A stretch of 5,560 nt of DNA from Rhodospirillaceae bacterium (GTDB lineage: Bacteria > Pseudomonadota > Alphaproteobacteria > SP197), in assembly GCA_018700655.1 (NCBI GenBank), contig JABIUG010000295.1, positions 1 through 5,560 of the forward strand. Direction: 5' to 3'. A program made the position numbers and the translations under genes. Position 1 is the stretch's first letter. Each line of letters begins with the position of its first letter. The notes beneath the pieces were generated by a model. That model was not told the origin of the DNA and did no database searches. It saw only the letters and a list, made by a program, of their open reading frames with translations. Positions 1 to 5,546 of the stretch are shown piece after piece.

Positions 1-986
1 ACGGCTTCGGGCGAAAGGCCGGCCTTGCGGCACTTGATATCGAAGAACTTCTCGGCACCCAGATCAGCACCGAAACCTGCTTCGGTGACGACGTAATCGG
101 CCATCTTGAGCGCCGTCGTGGTTGCCAGCACCGAGTTGCAGCCGTGGGCGATGTTGGCGAACGGACCGCCATGGACGAAGGCGGGATTGTTCTCCAGCGT
201 CTGCACCAGGTTCGGCTTGATCGCGTCTTTCAGGAGCGCGGCCATCGAACCCTGGGCGTTGAGGTCGCTGGCGCGAACTGCCTTGCGCTCACGCGTATAG
301 CCGACAACGATGTTGCCCAGGCGGCGCTTGAGATCGTCGATATCGGTCGCCAGGCAGAAGATCGCCATGACCTCCGAAGCGACTGTGATGTCGAAACCGT
401 CTTCGCGCGGGAAGCCGTTGGCGACACCGCCGAGCGAGCCGACGATCGAACGCAGGGCACGATCGTTCATGTCGACGACGCGACGCCATGCGATGCGGCG
501 TTCGTCGATCTCCAGGCTGTTGCCCCAGTAGATGTGGTTGTCGACCATGGCGGCCAGCAGATTGTTGGCCACACCGATGGCGTGGAAGTCACCGGTGAAG
601 TGGAGGTTGATATCCTCCATCGGAACGATCTGGGCGTAACCACCACCGGCCGCGCCACCCTTCACACCAAAGGAGGGGCCGAGCGAAGGTTCACGCAGGC
701 AGATCAGGGTGTTCTTGCCGATCCGGTTCAGGGCATCGCCAAGGCCGACCGTTGTCGTGGTCTTGCCTTCACCGGCTGGGGTCGGCGTGATCGCGGTGAC
801 TAGGACCAGCTTGCCGTTGGGGCGGTTCTTGGCGCCGTTGATGTAATCGAACGAAAGTTTGGCCTTGTCGTGGCCGTAAGGCTCGAGATGTTCTGCGCCA
901 ATGTCGAGCCGTTCTTTGGCCAGCTCGATAATCGGCCGGATCGTCGCGGCCTGGGCAATCTCGATATCGGATTTGGGCGTCGCCAT
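1..986 (-). CDS. fhs: Formate--tetrahydrofolate ligase (10-formyl-THF synthetase), N-terminal 328 residues, cut by window edge
   Basis: Cytoplasmic enzyme that joins formate to tetrahydrofolate using ATP, giving 10-formyl-THF for purine synthesis and other one-carbon reactions. Translating the minus strand gives the family's hallmark sequences: the nucleotide-binding P-loop TPTPAGEGKTTTTVGL at residues 67-82, the glycine-rich signature GVKGGAAGGGYAQ at 107-119, then EDINLHFTGDFHAI at 124-137. Near the cut end come VHGGPFANIAHGCNS and TEAGFGADLGAEKF. The start is the ATG at 986, with GGGGGAG five bases upstream (992-998). The family is usually about 555 residues, so roughly 40% of the protein lies beyond position 1. 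No frameshift or missing motif is seen. A terminator at 1183-1215 separates it from the amt operon, so it should have its own promoter in 987-1180, but I could not place one firmly. Family assignment is essentially certain. Confidence 0.97.
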   Translation of the reverse strand, partial: MATPKSDIEIAQAATIRPIIELAKERLDIGAEHLEPYGHDKAKLSFDYINGAKNRPNGKLVLVTAITPTPAGEGKTTTTVGLGDALNRIGKNTLICLREPSLGPSFGVKGGAAGGGYAQIVPMEDINLHFTGDFHAIGVANNLLAAMVDNHIYWGNSLEIDERRIAWRRVVDMNDRALRSIVGSLGGVANGFPREDGFDITVASEVMAIFCLATDIDDLKRRLGNIVVGYTRERKAVRASDLNAQGSMAALLKDAIKPNLVQTLENNPAFVHGGPFANIAHGCNSVLATTTALKMADYVVTEAGFGADLGAEKFFDIKCRKAGLSPEA

Positions 987-1102
987 CTCTGCTCCCCCGG
1001 GAGTGCAAAATCTGTCAGATGTCATTGAGACGGGCGGGACTTTAGCGTCGGCAGGCGTCATGTCACGCACGGATTCGACGCCGCGTGTCGTTCATGGTCC
1101 TG

Positions 1103-1129
1103 ATTGGTCGAAACGGTTGATAATTGGTC
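1103..1129. repeat. Pair of ATTGGTC direct repeats upstream of fhs
   Basis: ATTGGTC occurs at 1103-1109 and 1123-1129, exactly 20 bp apart start to start, or about two helical turns. A looser copy, ATGGTCC, lies at 1094-1100. The pair is 117-143 bp upstream of the fhs start. Same-face spacing is typical of tandem regulator sites, but a 7-bp repeat in 200 bp can arise by chance. The rest of 987-1180 shows no gene and no clear promoter. Confidence 0.25.
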
Positions 1130-1182
1130 TCATTCCAGAGGCATCCGGGCATCACAAGGGCTTGATCCTCCAACCCCCGCTC

Positions 1183-1215
1183 AAAAAGAAGGGGCGGCAC
1201 TGCTGCCGCCCCTTC
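1183..1215 (-). terminator. Rho-independent terminator of the amt operon
   Basis: Positions 1188-1199 and 1204-1215 form a perfect 12-bp GC-rich stem (GAAGGGGCGGCA against its complement) with a four-base loop, CTGC, at 1200-1203. Read on the minus strand the stem is followed at once by TTTTT (1187-1183). It lies 26 nt beyond the stop codon of the 77-residue membrane-protein gene, the expected place for the end of the amt transcript. The plus-strand reading has no T-run, so the direction is clear. Confidence 0.9.
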
Positions 1216-1241
1216 GGTAACAAACTACGAGATCTCGGCGA

Positions 1242-1475
1242 TCAGTCGACCATGGCGTCGTGACGCCCGCGATGATCCAGGGCTGCCTCGAGCCCGACCT
1301 CGTTGTAGTGGCGAAGTGCCGCATCGTATTCGGCATTCTCCGACTTGATCTGCCAGGCGTGCCAGGCAAGCCAGATCACAACACCGACGATGGCCAGGAC
1401 CCACTCGATCCCCGGGAAGGGATAGATTGCGCCCATGCTGGCAACGTCAGCCCAGCTTTCTACATTGGTAGACAT
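1242..1475 (-). CDS. Small single-pass membrane protein encoded directly after amt (77 aa)
   Basis: Family not recognised. The product has a short N-terminal part with no Lys or Arg, one hydrophobic segment at about residues 24-41 (EWVLAIVGVVIWLAWHAW region, rich in Trp), and a charged C-terminal tail at 42-77. The positive-inside rule suggests an outside N terminus and a cytoplasmic tail. There is no cleavable signal peptide. It begins 27 nt after the amt stop, has a near-perfect ribosome binding site, and is followed by a strong terminator, so it is a real gene in an operon with amt. I infer that it may act with the transporter, for example as an accessory or stabilising subunit. It is not a PII protein, which would be soluble and about 112 residues. 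Function is unproven; that the gene is real is well supported. Confidence 0.85.
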   Translation of the reverse strand: MSTNVESWADVASMGAIYPFPGIEWVLAIVGVVIWLAWHAWQIKSENAEYDAALRHYNEVGLEAALDHRGRHDAMVD

Positions 1476-1483
1476 GGTTGTTT

Positions 1484-1491
1484 ACCTCCTT
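1484..1491 (-). promoter_or_regulatory. Very strong Shine-Dalgarno site of the 77-aa membrane protein
   Basis: The minus strand reads AAGGAGGT, an eight-base match to the anti-Shine-Dalgarno end of 16S rRNA, eight bases before the ATG at 1475. It is clearly better than the site in front of amt. This suggests the small protein is translated independently and at a high level relative to amt. Confidence 0.85.
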
Positions 1492-1502
1492 GTCGGGGCT
1501 GT

Positions 1503-2957
1503 TCAGCCCTGGCCCTTTGCGATTTCGCGATCGATGTCTTCCATCGCTGTGTCGCGATAGCCGTGATACGGGAACGCATCCCCGTAATCATGCGTATCGA
1601 GACCGGCGAGTTCGACTTCACGCGGAACGCGGAGCCAGCCCAAACCGTCCAGAAGCTTCGCCAGCAACCAGCAAGGCAGGAAACCAAGGCCCCAGAACAT
1701 CAGGACAGCGCCGAGGAAGTTGCCGATCGGGTTGATCTGGGCCACGCCATCGACATTGCCGAACCAGCCGGTGGCTTCGTAGGCAACGTTCGAGGGATAA
1801 CCCCAGAGCATGAAGCCGGCGATGACCGTACCGGCGAAACCGGCATAACCATGCACCGCGACGGCGCCGACAGCGTCGTCGATCTTGAACTTGCGTTCAA
1901 CCCAGTGATGCATCTTGTAGGCGATCCAGACACCGACCATGGCAATCACCATGGCTTCGACCGGATGATAGAGATCGTTGCCCGCAGATGCGGTGATGAC
2001 GCCGGCAAGCCCACCTGAATAACTCCAGAACGGATCACCCTTGGAGAGTACGTAACCAGCCATCAGGCCGCCCGAGAGCGACATCAGGAAGTTGAACGTG
2101 ATCGCCGAGAGCGAGGTTGGCGTCAGGTAGATGTTGGTCGCCGTGAAGAAGGCTTCCTTGTCCGACCCCATGACCACGCCTTCGAAGTCGATGATCGGAA
2201 TGTTGCAGGCCGCGTAGAAACCCCAGAAGCCGGTGTAGATCAGGAAGAGGCCGACCGTCACAAGCCATGGATTGTTCTGCGGGATATCGCGTGGCGTTCC
2301 GTCCGGCGCAAACTTGCCAAGACGGGGACCAAGGACGACCAGCACACCCAATGCCGAACCGCCGGCGATGCCGTGCACCACCGAGGAGGCATAGGCGTCG
2401 TGGAAACCCCACAACTGCACCATCCAGCCATTCCAGCTCCAGCCCCAGGCCGCATCGATGATCCAGGTACAGGAACCGACCAGGACAACGAGGATCAGGA
2501 ACGCCTGTGTCTTGATGCGTTCGATCACCGCGCCCGATACGATCGACGCCGTGGTCCATGAGAACAGCAGGAAGGCCGCCCAGAAGACACCATTGATGCG
2601 CGCCCACCAGCCGTGATCGGCTGCGTTCATGCTTTCGGTCTGAACCGTGATGGCGCCGCCCATATGGGTGCCCATCAGTTCCGACCATGGCACGGCCCAT
2701 GGCGCATCAAGGAAGCCGCCCATCATCGGGAAATGTGGGAAGGCGAAATAGATCCACCAGCCGAAATAGAAGAAGGTGACGGTGACCAGCGGGATCAGCA
2801 TCGTGTTCTTCATCAGCGTGTGTTGAATGTTTTTGCGACGCGAAGCGCCGACTTCGTAGACACAGAAGCCCACATGGATCAGGAACATCAAGACGACCGT
2901 GACCCAGTAGTAGAACTCTGTGAAGATGACCATTAGAGAGTCGAGTTGACCTGACAT
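1503..2957 (-). CDS. amt: Amt-family ammonium transporter (484 aa)
   Basis: Inner-membrane channel of the Amt/Mep/Rh family that takes up ammonium. About eleven hydrophobic segments can be traced (roughly 10-34, 50-73, 121-146, 151-171, 189-212, 229-250, 278-302, 309-327, 332-350, 363-386, 409-438), matching the family. Aligned by eye to E. coli AmtB, the pore twin histidines are H195 and H369, the conserved Asp160 is D187, the Phe gate is F132 and F247, and W148 is W175. The cytoplasmic tail keeps the RVPxExExxGLD pattern at 443-454. Departures: AmtB DFAGGT becomes DAYASS, W212 becomes F244, S219 becomes C251, and the segment between the histidines is about 24 residues longer, with an extra polar loop near 252-275. 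There is no cleavable signal peptide. The start is the ATG at 2957; AGGAG abuts it with no spacer, while GGGGG sits nine bases upstream. Co-transcribed with the downstream small membrane protein. No glnK is visible. Confidence 0.95.
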   Translation of the reverse strand: MSGQLDSLMVIFTEFYYWVTVVLMFLIHVGFCVYEVGASRRKNIQHTLMKNTMLIPLVTVTFFYFGWWIYFAFPHFPMMGGFLDAPWAVPWSELMGTHMGGAITVQTESMNAADHGWWARINGVFWAAFLLFSWTTASIVSGAVIERIKTQAFLILVVLVGSCTWIIDAAWGWSWNGWMVQLWGFHDAYASSVVHGIAGGSALGVLVVLGPRLGKFAPDGTPRDIPQNNPWLVTVGLFLIYTGFWGFYAACNIPIIDFEGVVMGSDKEAFFTATNIYLTPTSLSAITFNFLMSLSGGLMAGYVLSKGDPFWSYSGGLAGVITASAGNDLYHPVEAMVIAMVGVWIAYKMHHWVERKFKIDDAVGAVAVHGYAGFAGTVIAGFMLWGYPSNVAYEATGWFGNVDGVAQINPIGNFLGAVLMFWGLGFLPCWLLAKLLDGLGWLRVPREVELAGLDTHDYGDAFPYHGYRDTAMEDIDREIAKGQG

Positions 2958-3040
2958 CTCCTGGTTCCCCCAATTGTTGATTTTGAACCCAATACCCCCC
3001 GCCGCGCAGGTGTTTGCCCCCTGACTTCAGCGATTAAGGA

Positions 3041-3068
3041 ATTGTAGGCTGAATTGTTCTAGGTGCAA
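3041..3068 (-). promoter_or_regulatory. Possible sigma70-type promoter of the amt operon
   Basis: On the minus strand TTGCAC (3068-3063) and TACAAT (3046-3041) are 16 bp apart and resemble -35 and -10 boxes. The implied transcript would start near 3034 and have a leader of about 77 nt before the amt ATG. The -10 is good (five of six bases). The -35 keeps only the TTG that alphaproteobacteria conserve best. I saw no convincing sigma54 promoter, which NtrC control would require. This is inference from sequence only. Confidence 0.35.
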
Positions 3069-3069
3069 A

Positions 3070-3082
3070 CAAGAGTTTCTTG
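3070..3082. promoter_or_regulatory. Small inverted repeat in the divergent amt promoter region, possible operator
   Basis: CAAGA-GTT-TCTTG is a perfect 5-bp dyad with a three-base centre. It lies immediately upstream of the proposed amt -35 box and 45 bp before the plus-strand gene at 3128, a suitable place for a regulator acting on either gene. The arms are short, so chance is a real alternative. No known regulator's site is recognised. Confidence 0.25.
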
Positions 3083-3127
3083 CCGTAACCATAGGTTTCA
3101 TAAGAAGAAAATCTGGATCATCCCCAA

Positions 3128-3706
3128 ATGGCTGATGTTGCAACCAATACCGGCGATGCCTTGCGTGACCGTTTCATGGCCTGGCAGTGCCTGATTCGCC
3201 AGCACGCCATGCGGCGCGACGGCGGCAAACCTTCCGATGGCATGGAGCCGCTTGTCATCACTGATGGTGGCGAGGAACTGGGCCATATCCGCACGGTCAT
3301 TGCCGAACGTGACGGTGAGGCGACCACGGCGCAGTTCCGCCATACCGTGCAGCGCACGAACGATCCCCGGGAGCGGTTCGACAAGGGGATCCAGTACCTG
3401 TCATCGGCCTATTTTCAGAAATCACGGAACTTCGAGCCGCGCCTGTTCGCCCTCTTCGCGCCGGCCTCGCCGGGGGCGACAACCTTGCTTGCGGATGGCT
3501 CCTGCACGCTGGTCTTCCAGCAGTTCAACCAGAGCTACCGGCTGGCCTGCAAGGTCGAGCGCCTGGATGAAGAAGACGCATTTGCCCAGGCGCTGTTCTG
3601 GCACAGCGCCATGTTCAACCAGGCCCTGCCGCCCGACAGCATGCATCTGGCGTTCGATCCCGTCTGGGATGAAAGCACGGCCTTTCCTCCGGTTGAAGGA
3701 AGCTAG
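3128..3706 (+). CDS. Hypothetical protein of unknown function (192 aa)
   Basis: I cannot name this family. It vaguely resembles uncharacterised proteins of alphaproteobacteria, but that memory is weak evidence. The product is soluble, with no signal peptide or membrane segment. Visible landmarks are an N-terminal stretch with W19, C21 and basic residues (FMAWQCLIRQHAMRRDGGKP, 16-35), a central aromatic stretch with YFQKSRNFEPRLFALF (95-110), and FWHSAMFNQALP (157-168) near the end. Cysteines are at 21, 126 and 141, with no metal-binding spacing. Codon use matches its neighbours and the frame is open throughout, which supports a real gene. No good Shine-Dalgarno precedes the ATG at 3128, and no in-frame ATG, GTG or TTG close upstream looks better. 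The next Met, residue 17, has none either. It is divergent from amt (170 bp apart) and convergent with tarD (7 bp between stops). It is the only plus-strand gene here. Confidence 0.8.
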   Translation: MADVATNTGDALRDRFMAWQCLIRQHAMRRDGGKPSDGMEPLVITDGGEELGHIRTVIAERDGEATTAQFRHTVQRTNDPRERFDKGIQYLSSAYFQKSRNFEPRLFALFAPASPGATTLLADGSCTLVFQQFNQSYRLACKVERLDEEDAFAQALFWHSAMFNQALPPDSMHLAFDPVWDESTAFPPVEGS

Positions 3707-3713
3707 ATCGGCT

Positions 3714-4880
3714 CTAGGTCTCCGTCACCTCGCGCATCAGTGCGATGAGCGCTGCCCTGGCCTCGAAACCAATCCCCGGCGCATCGGGCAGGCCGACCCG
3801 GCTGTCTTCGACCACGATTCCATCGGCGAAACCGCCGAAGGGATGGAAGACATCGGGATAGGATTCGTTGCCACCCAGGCCCAGGCCCGCGGCGATGTTG
3901 AGCGACATCTGATGGCCACCATGGGGGATCACGTTGCGCGGACCAAAGCCGTGGTCGGGCAACAACGCCAGGGTGCGCAGGTATTCGACCAGGCCGTAGG
4001 AGAGGGCGCAGTCGAACTGCAGGATATCGCGGTCCGGGCGCATGCCGCCATGGCGCAGCAGGTTGCGGGCATCCTGATGGGAGAAGAGATTTTCGCCGGT
4101 CGCCATCGGGCCGCTGTAATGATCGGCCAGCGTGGCCTGCAGGGCGTAATCGAGCGGATCGCCCGGTTCCTCGTACCAACGCAGGCCATAGGGCGCGATT
4201 GTTTCACCGAAGTTGATCGCCTGATCGAGGTTGAAGCGGCCATTGGCATCGACTGCCAGCCGGCTGCCGTCACCGCCCAGGACATCAAGTACCGCCTCGA
4301 TCCGGCTGATGTCATCGTCGAGCGGGGTGCCGCCGACCTTCATCTTCACGACGGAGTAGCCGCGATCGAGGTAACGCCGCATCTCGTCCTGCAGGGCTTC
4401 GAGACCCTTGCCGGGCTGATAATAGCCACCGGCGGCATAGACGAAGATGCGGCTATCGACCTCACCATCGCGATAACGATCGGCCAGCAGACGCCAGAGC
4501 GGCACGCCGGCGATCTTGGCCGCGGCATCCCACATCGCCATGTCGAGCACACCGATCGCGACCGAACGTTCGCCATGACCGCCGGGTTTCTCGTTGGTGA
4601 ACATCAGGTTCCAGGCCTTGTGAGGGTCGAGGCCGTGTTCGCCGTTGTAGTCGTCGGGCGCGGCCTCAAGCAGACGCGGAATGAAACGTTCGGCGAGCAG
4701 CCCTTTTGCGCCGTAACGGCCATTGGAGTTAAAGCCGTAGCCGATCACCGGTTGGCCATCGCGCACGACATCGGTCACGATGGCCACGACGCTTGCCGTC
4801 ATCTTAGAGAAGTCGATATAGGCGTTGGCGATTTTCGACCGGATCGGTGCCGTGGCGTTGCGGATTTCGACGATTTTCAT
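3714..4880 (-). CDS. tarD: D-tartrate dehydratase-like enzyme, enolase superfamily (388 aa)
   Basis: Member of the mandelate racemase/muconate-lactonising branch of the enolase superfamily. From memory it aligns almost end to end with the characterised D(-)-tartrate dehydratase of Bradyrhizobium japonicum, which dehydrates D-tartrate to oxaloacetate using Mg2+. Shared stretches include NAYIDFSKMT (19-28), GYGFNSNGRYG (47-57), NEKPGGHGERSVA (96-108), VYAAGGYY (147-154) and IPHGGHQMSLNIAAGLGLGG (318-337). Expected catalytic parts are present: the KMK pair K179/K181, metal ligands D211 (VDANGR), E237 and E263 (TGENLF), and the D290/H320 dyad. Length and domain order, an N-terminal capping domain then the barrel, are normal. 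The start is the ATG at 4880, which has only a weak GAG upstream. No tartrate transporter or regulator lies in this window, so its pathway context is unknown. The subgroup assignment is strong; the exact substrate remains inferred. Confidence 0.9.
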   Translation of the reverse strand: MKIVEIRNATAPIRSKIANAYIDFSKMTASVVAIVTDVVRDGQPVIGYGFNSNGRYGAKGLLAERFIPRLLEAAPDDYNGEHGLDPHKAWNLMFTNEKPGGHGERSVAIGVLDMAMWDAAAKIAGVPLWRLLADRYRDGEVDSRIFVYAAGGYYQPGKGLEALQDEMRRYLDRGYSVVKMKVGGTPLDDDISRIEAVLDVLGGDGSRLAVDANGRFNLDQAINFGETIAPYGLRWYEEPGDPLDYALQATLADHYSGPMATGENLFSHQDARNLLRHGGMRPDRDILQFDCALSYGLVEYLRTLALLPDHGFGPRNVIPHGGHQMSLNIAAGLGLGGNESYPDVFHPFGGFADGIVVEDSRVGLPDAPGIGFEARAALIALMREVTET

Positions 4881-4894
4881 GGGTTTCTCAAACC

Positions 4895-4930
4895 GAAAGG
4901 GCCCGAACTGTCGCCAGTACGGGCCCTTTC
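4895..4930 (-). terminator. Hairpin between the Lys-rich gene and tarD: terminator or tarD leader element
   Basis: GAAAGGGCCCG (4895-4905) pairs perfectly with 4920-4930 over 11 bp. After a single A-A mismatch, ACTG/CAGT (4907-4910 with 4915-4918) adds four more pairs closed by the loop TCGC. On the minus strand the stem ends in CCCTTTC and is followed by GGTTTG, a weak T-run. It lies 23 nt after the stop of the upstream gene, which fits a terminator. Its base is only 14 nt from the tarD ATG, so readthrough transcripts would carry it in their leader. The structure is seen directly; the role is inferred. Confidence 0.7.
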
Positions 4931-4953
4931 ATCAACCGAAATTCAGAAGTCGA

Positions 4954-5532
4954 TCAGAACTTGCGGTAAGCCCTGTTGAGGTCACGCATGGGGTGACGGT
5001 CCGACATCTGGAACTTGACCAGCAGTTCACGCGCGATCATGTCGCGATCCTGCTGGTTGTTCGGCAGTTTCATGGATTTGGGAATACGGATCCAGCCGTT
5101 GGCGTTGCGGTCGAACACGGCCGCATTGCCTTCCTCGTAACCCATGTGGACGTCCTCGAGCCAGTTGAGGTCGTCCCAGCCCATCATTTCCAGGTACTGG
5201 GTCAGATAGGGCGTCAGGCGGTCATAGTCGGGGACCAGGTTGACGTCGTAGCGATAGCCGATGTGCTGACCGATTTCCTTCTCGCGCGATGTGTCGAGAC
5301 CGTCTGCCTTGAGGAAGTAATCGACATCGCCTGCCTTGGCTTTGGCCTTGCGGGCGGCCTTTTTCGGGCCAGCCTTTTTCTTGGCCGCGGCCTTGAGGGA
5401 GACGACCTTGGCGGGTGCCGCCTTCTTGGCAGCAACCTTCCTGGCGGGTGCCTTTTTGGCTGCCACCTTCTTGGCCGGTGTTTTTTTGGCTGCCGCTTTT
5501 TTGGCGGGGGCCTTCTTGGCTGCTCTTGCCAT
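4954..5532 (-). CDS. Protein with histone-H1-like Lys/Ala-rich N-terminal tail and unknown C-terminal domain (192 aa)
   Basis: Residues 1-67 are almost only Ala, Lys, Pro, Val and Arg, with seven consecutive pentads ending in KK or RK (residues 3-37). This is the composition of eukaryotic histone H1 tails and of bacterial proteins such as AlgP and chlamydial Hc2, which bind nucleic acid through charge. Residues 68-192 are quite different: mixed, fairly acidic and aromatic, with GWDDLNWLEDVHMGYEEGN (118-136) and a basic end RDLNRAYRKF. I do not recognise this domain. There is no signal peptide or membrane segment. I infer a cytoplasmic nucleic-acid-associated protein, with the tail giving binding and the C-terminal domain giving partner contact or dimerisation. 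The start is the ATG at 5532, with GGGAGGA seven bases upstream. A TTG two codons earlier is in frame but lies too close to that site. It precedes tarD by 73 nt, with a hairpin between, so it is probably a separate unit. Confidence 0.88.
   Translation of the reverse strand: MARAAKKAPAKKAAAKKTPAKKVAAKKAPARKVAAKKAAPAKVVSLKAAAKKKAGPKKAARKAKAKAGDVDYFLKADGLDTSREKEIGQHIGYRYDVNLVPDYDRLTPYLTQYLEMMGWDDLNWLEDVHMGYEEGNAAVFDRNANGWIRIPKSMKLPNNQQDRDMIARELLVKFQMSDRHPMRDLNRAYRKF
5422..5526 (-). repeat. Seven tandem 15-bp units encoding xxxKK pentapeptides
   Basis: Residues 3-37 of the Lys-rich protein read as seven units in register: RAAKK, APAKK, AAAKK, TPAKK, VAAKK, APARK, VAAKK. At DNA level the plus strand shows the recurring core TTGGC followed by GCC, GGC or GGT and a CTTTTT or CTTCTT segment. 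The units have drifted at third positions but keep the 15-bp phase. The less regular Lys-rich part continues to about 5332. Such arrays can gain or lose units by slippage, so tail length may vary between strains. Confidence 0.8.
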
Positions 5533-5538
5533 GTTCAA

Positions 5539-5546
5539 TTCCTCCC
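5539..5546 (-). promoter_or_regulatory. Shine-Dalgarno site that fixes the start of the Lys-rich protein
   Basis: The minus strand reads GGGAGGAA, with the GGAGGA core seven bases before the ATG at 5532. For the alternative in-frame TTG at 5538 the same core would leave almost no spacer, so the ATG giving 192 residues is preferred over the 194-residue version. Confidence 0.75.

Noticed and set aside
144..803. A 219-codon plus-strand frame opposite fhs
   Set aside because: It is the complement of the fhs reading frame, where the P-loop and glycine signature are unmistakable.
987..1180. Tetrahydrofolate riboswitch upstream of fhs
   Set aside because: The region shows no conserved multi-helix arrangement that I can trace, and short pairings found here are no more than expected by chance.
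1260..2018. A 252-codon plus-strand frame opposite amt and the small membrane gene
   Set aside because: It runs antisense across two genes and through their ribosome binding site, and shows no recognisable domain.
3001..3025. Possible sigma54 promoter for amt, with GG and GC spaced by ten bases on the minus strand
   Set aside because: Only the GG/GC spacing fits. The surrounding bases match the TGGCAC and TTGC elements poorly, and G-rich DNA gives such spacing easily.
3237..4979. A 580-codon open frame on the plus strand opposite tarD
   Set aside because: It overlaps the unknown gene and all of tarD in antisense. Its translation shows no family motifs, while the minus strand encodes a clear enolase-superfamily enzyme. 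Long antisense frames are common in GC-rich genes.
5332..5526. CRISPR-like or intergenic tandem array
   Set aside because: The short periodic units are in-frame codons of a Lys/Ala-rich tail, with no separate spacers.
5533..5538. TTG start two codons upstream for the Lys-rich protein
   Set aside because: The Shine-Dalgarno is well spaced for the ATG at 5532 and almost touches the TTG.
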